NCBI GenBank assembly: GCA_024224995.1
Contig: JAAENB010000298.1
Location: 1-9,086 of the forward strand
Origin: a bacterium
Lineage (GTDB): Bacteria; Spirochaetota; UBA4802; UBA5550
Length of the DNA: 9,086 nt
Direction of reading: 5' to 3'
Part shown: positions 5,617 through 9,086 of the stretch, piece after piece
Position numbering within the stretch: the first letter of the stretch is position 1
Layout: each line of letters begins with the position of its first letter
Notes under the pieces: generated by a model
What the model saw: only the letters and a program-made list of their open reading frames with translations
The model's database searches: none
What the model was told of the DNA's origin: nothing
Position numbers and translations under genes: made by a program

Positions 5617-7077
5617 ATGAGTAATGACGAAAAAAACAATGAGCAAAAAAGCGATTTTGTCTACAAAAAAGAGAATAAAGATAAAAAAATACAGCGCAAA
5701 ACAACTTACCAGGCCGATCCCGGCTCCGACTTTATACTAAAGATGCAAAAAACGGTTGGAAACCAGGAAGTCCAACGCATGATAAAAGACCGGGTTCTCC
5801 AGGCAAAGCTTACGGTTGGCAGCCCCAATGACAAATATGAACAGGAAGCCGACCGCGTTGCCGAACAGGTTGTTAACATGACCGATGCCCAGGTTCAGAC
5901 AAAACAGGATGATGAGTCCATTGTCCAGTCCAAAGGCTCTCCTCAGGGGACCGAGGTTTCTTCCGATTTTGAGTCCGGGCTTAACAATATCAAAGGGACT
6001 GGTTCTCCGCTGAACAAACAAGTGAGGCAGTATTATGAACAGCGTTTGAATGCCTACCTGGGGGATGTGCGGATTCATACCGGCAATAAGGCGGATCGCC
6101 TGGCGCGGTCTATTAACGCAGAGGCGTTTACCACAAAGCACGATATTGTGTTTGCTGCACGGCGGTTTGACCCGAATTCGCGACAGGGAAAGAAGCTGCT
6201 GGGGCATGAGCTGACTCATGTTTTGCAGCAGGGGGGAGGAAGGAAAAGAAATAAAAATACCCCGGAAACACAGAAAAAAGCAGGAAAGCCGATAGCAACG
6301 AATAAAATCACCCCTTCTGTTAGCAGGGTTCAGCGTAATGAAGAAGTTGTTCAGAGATGGCTCGGTTTCTTCCAGAGTATGGGATCCCATGCGGCACAGG
6401 AATATCTAGGCAATCGTCAAATAGTAAATGCAATAGAACGAAATAAGCCGAAAGCAATGAAACGAGCCATGAAAAAAGAGTCTCAATACTACAAACTGCA
6501 ATTAGCCAAACCGTATGAAATTATTTACATTAACGCTACTTACGAACTGGAATTTCAATGGGTAATGACTGAGAATAGAGAAAGATGCTTTGAAACAATG
6601 GACGTAGAAAAAGTTGAATTTTCAAATGAAAACCGGAATTCTTACTCAAGGCTTGTAAGGGAGACCCAAGCAGGCAACGAAGTGGACCTTATTGAAGAGT
6701 CATATCCTATTATATTATCTCCCATTATCATAGACAATTTTCCTTTTGACAAGGCCGACATCCCCCTGGGAGGAGAACTGTTAATAGATAATTTTTCCAA
6801 GCTCGTTGACCCAAAAGCCGTAGAGATTCGATCCGTTATAGGTCATACCGACAAGGTTGGCGACTCAGAGTATAACAAATCTTTATCCAAGCAAAGAGTT
6901 GATGCTGTTCGAAACGCACTCTGGTTCAAAGGCTACCTTAGAGGTGGGATTAGTGTTAAAAAAGGTGAAAAAGATGCCAAAATTAAAGAATCTGCCTCAA
7001 CTGAGTCAAGAGGAAGTGATAGAAAAGTTGAAATACACTGGGTAAGAAAAACCCGCAACTTTGGAGTTGTGGGTTAA
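5617..7077 (+). CDS. DUF4157 protein with OmpA-like C-terminal domain
   Basis: A 486-residue protein with no signal peptide. The N-terminal 60 residues are Lys/Gln-rich and contain the VGNQEVQRM motif. LTVGSPNDKYEQEADRVAEQ (65-84) is the usual lead-in to DUF4157. The DUF4157 module follows (about 128-205) with VRIHTG and the zinc-metalloprotease-like HELTH (197-201). A linker of about 40 residues and a middle region (240-365) that I do not recognise lead to an OmpA-like domain (about 370-477) with IGHTDKVGDSEYNKSLSKQR and DRKVEIHW. OmpA-like domains bind peptidoglycan. DUF4157 marks cargo of extracellular contractile injection systems and some polymorphic toxins, which travel without Sec signals. 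AGGAG lies 7 nt before ATG. A role as an exported, wall-directed effector is inferred; proteolytic activity is unproven. Confidence 0.85.
   Translation: MSNDEKNNEQKSDFVYKKENKDKKIQRKTTYQADPGSDFILKMQKTVGNQEVQRMIKDRVLQAKLTVGSPNDKYEQEADRVAEQVVNMTDAQVQTKQDDESIVQSKGSPQGTEVSSDFESGLNNIKGTGSPLNKQVRQYYEQRLNAYLGDVRIHTGNKADRLARSINAEAFTTKHDIVFAARRFDPNSRQGKKLLGHELTHVLQQGGGRKRNKNTPETQKKAGKPIATNKITPSVSRVQRNEEVVQRWLGFFQSMGSHAAQEYLGNRQIVNAIERNKPKAMKRAMKKESQYYKLQLAKPYEIIYINATYELEFQWVMTENRERCFETMDVEKVEFSNENRNSYSRLVRETQAGNEVDLIEESYPIILSPIIIDNFPFDKADIPLGGELLIDNFSKLVDPKAVEIRSVIGHTDKVGDSEYNKSLSKQRVDAVRNALWFKGYLRGGISVKKGEKDAKIKESASTESRGSDRKVEIHWVRKTRNFGVVG
7050..7075 (+). other. Stable hairpin over the DUF4157 stop codon
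   Basis: Arms 7050-7059 and 7066-7075 form a 10-bp stem with one G-U pair (AACCCGCAAC/GTTGTGGGTT) and loop TTTGGA, ending at the first base of the TAA stop. No T-tract follows, so it is a poor intrinsic terminator. It may stabilise or separate the two cistrons. It encodes the last nine residues, which lie beyond the OmpA-like fold. Confidence 0.5.
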
Positions 7078-7109
7078 CCAGGAAACACAATATAACAAGG
7101 ACCATACAG

Positions 7110-7685
7110 ATGAGCAATCTCACCGGAGGAATACAACTTGACTTTCAACCCAATCTACAGGAACGCGATAACGCCCTAAAAAGCCTCACGCACTCCCTTG
7201 GTGGACAACTCGAAGATGGCTCTTTTGGCCAGGAGTTTCACACAACCTACAACAACACCCCAATGAAGGCACTATACGACACAGGCGGGGCCTATTCCCG
7301 GATATATTTCACCGCTCTATACTACCAAATCGATACAATCAACTTTGATTTTAGAATTATCCCCATACAGGATCTGTTCGACCGGATTATCTACTTTTTT
7401 ACAAAAAGTGTCAAAACCAAAAGCAATAAATTTAACAAGATTTTCCATACGGAAAGTGATGACCTGAATGCATTACAGATACTGTTGACCCCTGATATTT
7501 GCAATTATATCATCAAACTGCGTGAAATGAATGAGAAACAAATAATTGTTATTGATACCGCTGCTCAACACATACGATTCCAGATGGAATCATGGATTGT
7601 AGATACAATAAAGCTGCTAACTATCACTGAAACCTGCAACACAATTTTTCGCTTATTATCCGACCAGCTCCACATGCACCAATAA
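7110..7685 (+). CDS. Unrecognised 191-residue protein downstream of DUF4157 gene
   Basis: I do not recognise this protein. It has no signal peptide and no clear membrane span. An N-terminal part with GGQLEDGSFGQEFHTTYNNT and YDTGGAYSRIYFTALYY (about 31-72) looks like mixed beta strands. A middle segment INFDFRIIPIQDLFDRIIYFF (77-97) follows, and then a helical C-terminal half with LLTPDICNYIIKLREMNEKQ. The alternation of glycine turns and later helices is faintly like DUF3137-type proteins, but this is only an impression. AAGGA lies 8 nt before ATG, and the gene starts 32 nt after the DUF4157 stop on the same strand, so the two are probably co-transcribed and may work together, for example as effector and immunity or chaperone protein. 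That pairing is inferred from position only. Confidence 0.75.
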   Translation: MSNLTGGIQLDFQPNLQERDNALKSLTHSLGGQLEDGSFGQEFHTTYNNTPMKALYDTGGAYSRIYFTALYYQIDTINFDFRIIPIQDLFDRIIYFFTKSVKTKSNKFNKIFHTESDDLNALQILLTPDICNYIIKLREMNEKQIIVIDTAAQHIRFQMESWIVDTIKLLTITETCNTIFRLLSDQLHMHQ

Positions 7686-7692
7686 AAATAAA

Positions 7693-7723
7693 AAAAAAGC
7701 GAGGTAAAATACCTCGCTTTTTT
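7693..7723. terminator. Bidirectional intrinsic terminator
   Basis: A perfect GCGAGGTA/TACCTCGC stem (7699-7706 and 7710-7717) with a three-base AAA loop is flanked by an A-run on the left and TTTTTT on the right. It works as a terminator on both strands. It sits between the convergent 191-residue gene and the OFA transporter gene, 7 nt after the first stop and 22 nt after the second. Confidence 0.92.
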
Positions 7724-7745
7724 AGAATTTATAGTAAATTCTATT

Positions 7746-8996
7746 TTATGCTTTTGATGGCGGCTTAACCATAGCAATGAGTATAGCACCAAGAATACAT
7801 GCCCCTCCACAAATGATAAAAGCCAGTGGAAAGTTACCCATTCCACCAAGAACACCACCGGTAATAGGACCAGCGATTCCGCCAACACCATAAGAAAGGA
7901 ATATCCATGGATAGTTTTTACCCACATTTGCCGTACCAAAAGTATCAGCAGTGATTGCAGGGAAAAGAGCAAAGTTTCCACCAAAGTTAAAACCAATAAG
8001 AGCAGCTCCAAGAAAAAGAAGCGCGGGAGTTCCGGCCATATAAATAAATAGGAAAACAAAAACACCCTGACTTCCAGTCATAATAACAATAGAAAGCTTT
8101 CTTCCCAGCTTGTCACTGATCGTTCCCCAACCAATCCGGCCAAGACCGTTTGCAAGGCTAAAGAATACAGCCATAGCTGTTCCGGCAATACCACTGGCAG
8201 TAGTTTCATCAATTCCTGCCGCCTGGAGTGCTTCCATAGGATAGAGCTTCATAAGACCAATTGACATAAGACCTGCACTTGCCCCAAAAAGGAAAGTAAG
8301 GAAGATCATATAAAATTGAGGAGTCTTAAGCATTTCACCGGTTTCAAAATCTTTTCCAGCACTACCACCGGCAGCAGCAGCTTCTTCAACAAACCCTTCA
8401 GGCTTCCATCCTTCGGGAGGAAATACCATTACAAGACCGCCAACAACTACCATTACGGCAAAAGCAACACCATATATGATAAAAGTTGTAGAAAGACCAA
8501 GATTCTGAATAAGATGTCCCCAGGTACCAGCCAGCTTAACCCAGCCCATAGCACCAAAACCGAAACCTGCAACTGCGAGACCGGTGATCATACCTTTTTT
8601 ATCAGGAAACCATCTCATTCCAACAGCAATCGGAACAACATATGCAAGACCAATACCGGCTCCACCAAGTACTCCTATAAAACCTACAAGTAGATAAAAA
8701 TCAGTTCCGCCAAAGAGACCGGCCAGAAGATAACCGGCACCAAGAACAATACCACCGGCGATTGCCAGTTTTCTTGGACCCACAGTCGCGAGTTTTTTTC
8801 CGGCAAAAATCATTACAATAGCAAAAAAAGCAAGACCAACACTAAATACTACCATAGTCTGAGGCTTAGACCACCCGGCATCATTAATCAGTGTGGGAGT
8901 AAAAACGGACCATGCGTAGATGGCGCCAAGGGCAAGCTGTATCATAATAGCGCCGACTACAACCAGCCATCTGTTCATAACTTTTTCGTTAGACAT
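7746..8996 (-). CDS. OFA-family major facilitator (oxalate/formate antiporter-like)
   Basis: A 416-residue membrane protein with about twelve hydrophobic segments, a normal length for the family. Its N-terminus NRWLVVVGAIMIQLALGAIYAWSVF is typical of the OFA group (oxalate/formate antiporters and related monocarboxylate carriers). MFS signatures are visible in the loop after helix 2 (AGKKLATVGPRK, 65-76) and after helix 8 (NGLGRIGWGTISDKLGR, 283-299), where Arg287 probably corresponds to the substrate-binding Arg of OxlT. A cytoplasmic central loop with an Ala/Gly-rich stretch lies at about 200-225. The likely role is inner-membrane transport of a small carboxylate; the substrate cannot be read from sequence. 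AGGAGG lies 10 nt before ATG. It is convergent with the DUF4157 operon and separated from it by a strong terminator. Confidence 0.92.
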   Translation of the reverse strand: MSNEKVMNRWLVVVGAIMIQLALGAIYAWSVFTPTLINDAGWSKPQTMVVFSVGLAFFAIVMIFAGKKLATVGPRKLAIAGGIVLGAGYLLAGLFGGTDFYLLVGFIGVLGGAGIGLAYVVPIAVGMRWFPDKKGMITGLAVAGFGFGAMGWVKLAGTWGHLIQNLGLSTTFIIYGVAFAVMVVVGGLVMVFPPEGWKPEGFVEEAAAAGGSAGKDFETGEMLKTPQFYMIFLTFLFGASAGLMSIGLMKLYPMEALQAAGIDETTASGIAGTAMAVFFSLANGLGRIGWGTISDKLGRKLSIVIMTGSQGVFVFLFIYMAGTPALLFLGAALIGFNFGGNFALFPAITADTFGTANVGKNYPWIFLSYGVGGIAGPITGGVLGGMGNFPLAFIICGGACILGAILIAMVKPPSKA

Positions 8997-9086
8997 GAAA
9001 AATCATCCTCCTAAAGTATTTTTAATTCCATATATAGCGGCTTCTCAACAAAACGGTAAAAGAACACCTTCTTTTGACTTTCAAAC
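8997..9086 (-). promoter_or_regulatory. 5' region of the OFA transporter gene
   Basis: It contains a strong AGGAGG ribosome binding site (9007-9012) and, further up, a short hairpin AAAAGAA/TTCTTTT (9058-9075). A TTGAAA at 9079-9084 has only a weak partner 17 nt downstream (TTTTAC), so I cannot place the promoter with confidence; it may lie past the window edge. Confidence 0.4.

Noticed and set aside
5737..6390. 217-residue minus-strand frame opposite the DUF4157 gene
   Set aside because: It is antisense to conserved DUF4157 motifs and has no family features of its own.
7565..8065. 166-residue minus-strand open frame across the terminator and transporter gene
   Set aside because: It overlaps the well-supported OFA transporter in another frame and crosses a strong terminator; the hydrophobic look is a shadow of the membrane gene.
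5617..9086. Complete contractile injection system or toxin cluster
   Set aside because: Only a DUF4157 protein and one unknown gene are present; no tube, sheath, baseplate or ATPase genes occur before the unrelated OFA transporter.

Overview
The window looks like chromosomal DNA of a Gram-negative (two-membrane) bacterium with low-to-moderate G+C. The left part encodes a probable outer-membrane beta-barrel ending in Phe, next to a conserved translation-gene block. The accessory genes are an Rpn/PD-(D/E)XK-type nuclease, a DUF4157 protein with an OmpA-like C-terminus, and an OFA-family transporter. This mix would suit a spirochaete or another deep-branching diderm, but that assignment is a guess and nothing here fixes the phylum.

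Layout. Positions 1-285 hold no convincing gene but contain two palindromic structures: a three-helix fold (1-87) and a perfect 23-bp inverted repeat (158-245). From 4708 down to 286 the minus strand carries, in transcription order, a TTGACA promoter, a tRNA-Val(GAC) gene, a terminator-like hairpin, thrS, a 202-nt spacer with alternative palindromic pairings, infC, rpmI, rplT and a beta-barrel gene. A second terminator-like hairpin lies inside the signal-peptide codons of the barrel gene. thrS-infC-rpmI-rplT is a classic translation operon. Both thrS and infC appear to start with TTG.

Upstream of the tRNA promoter, also on the minus strand, is an Rpn-like nuclease gene (4733-5458) that seems to have lost an internal segment including part of its active-site motif. 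Divergent from it, on the plus strand, are two genes that probably form an operon. The first is a 486-residue protein with a DUF4157 HELTH metalloprotease-like module and an OmpA-like C-terminal domain. The second is an unrecognised 191-residue protein. DUF4157 is known as a marker of cargo of extracellular contractile injection systems and of some polymorphic toxins, so this pair is the most interesting accessory content of the window. No injection-system structural genes are visible.

A bidirectional terminator (7693-7723) separates this pair from a convergent OFA-type major facilitator gene (7746-8996, minus strand), which has a strong ribosome binding site. The window ends in that gene's upstream region.
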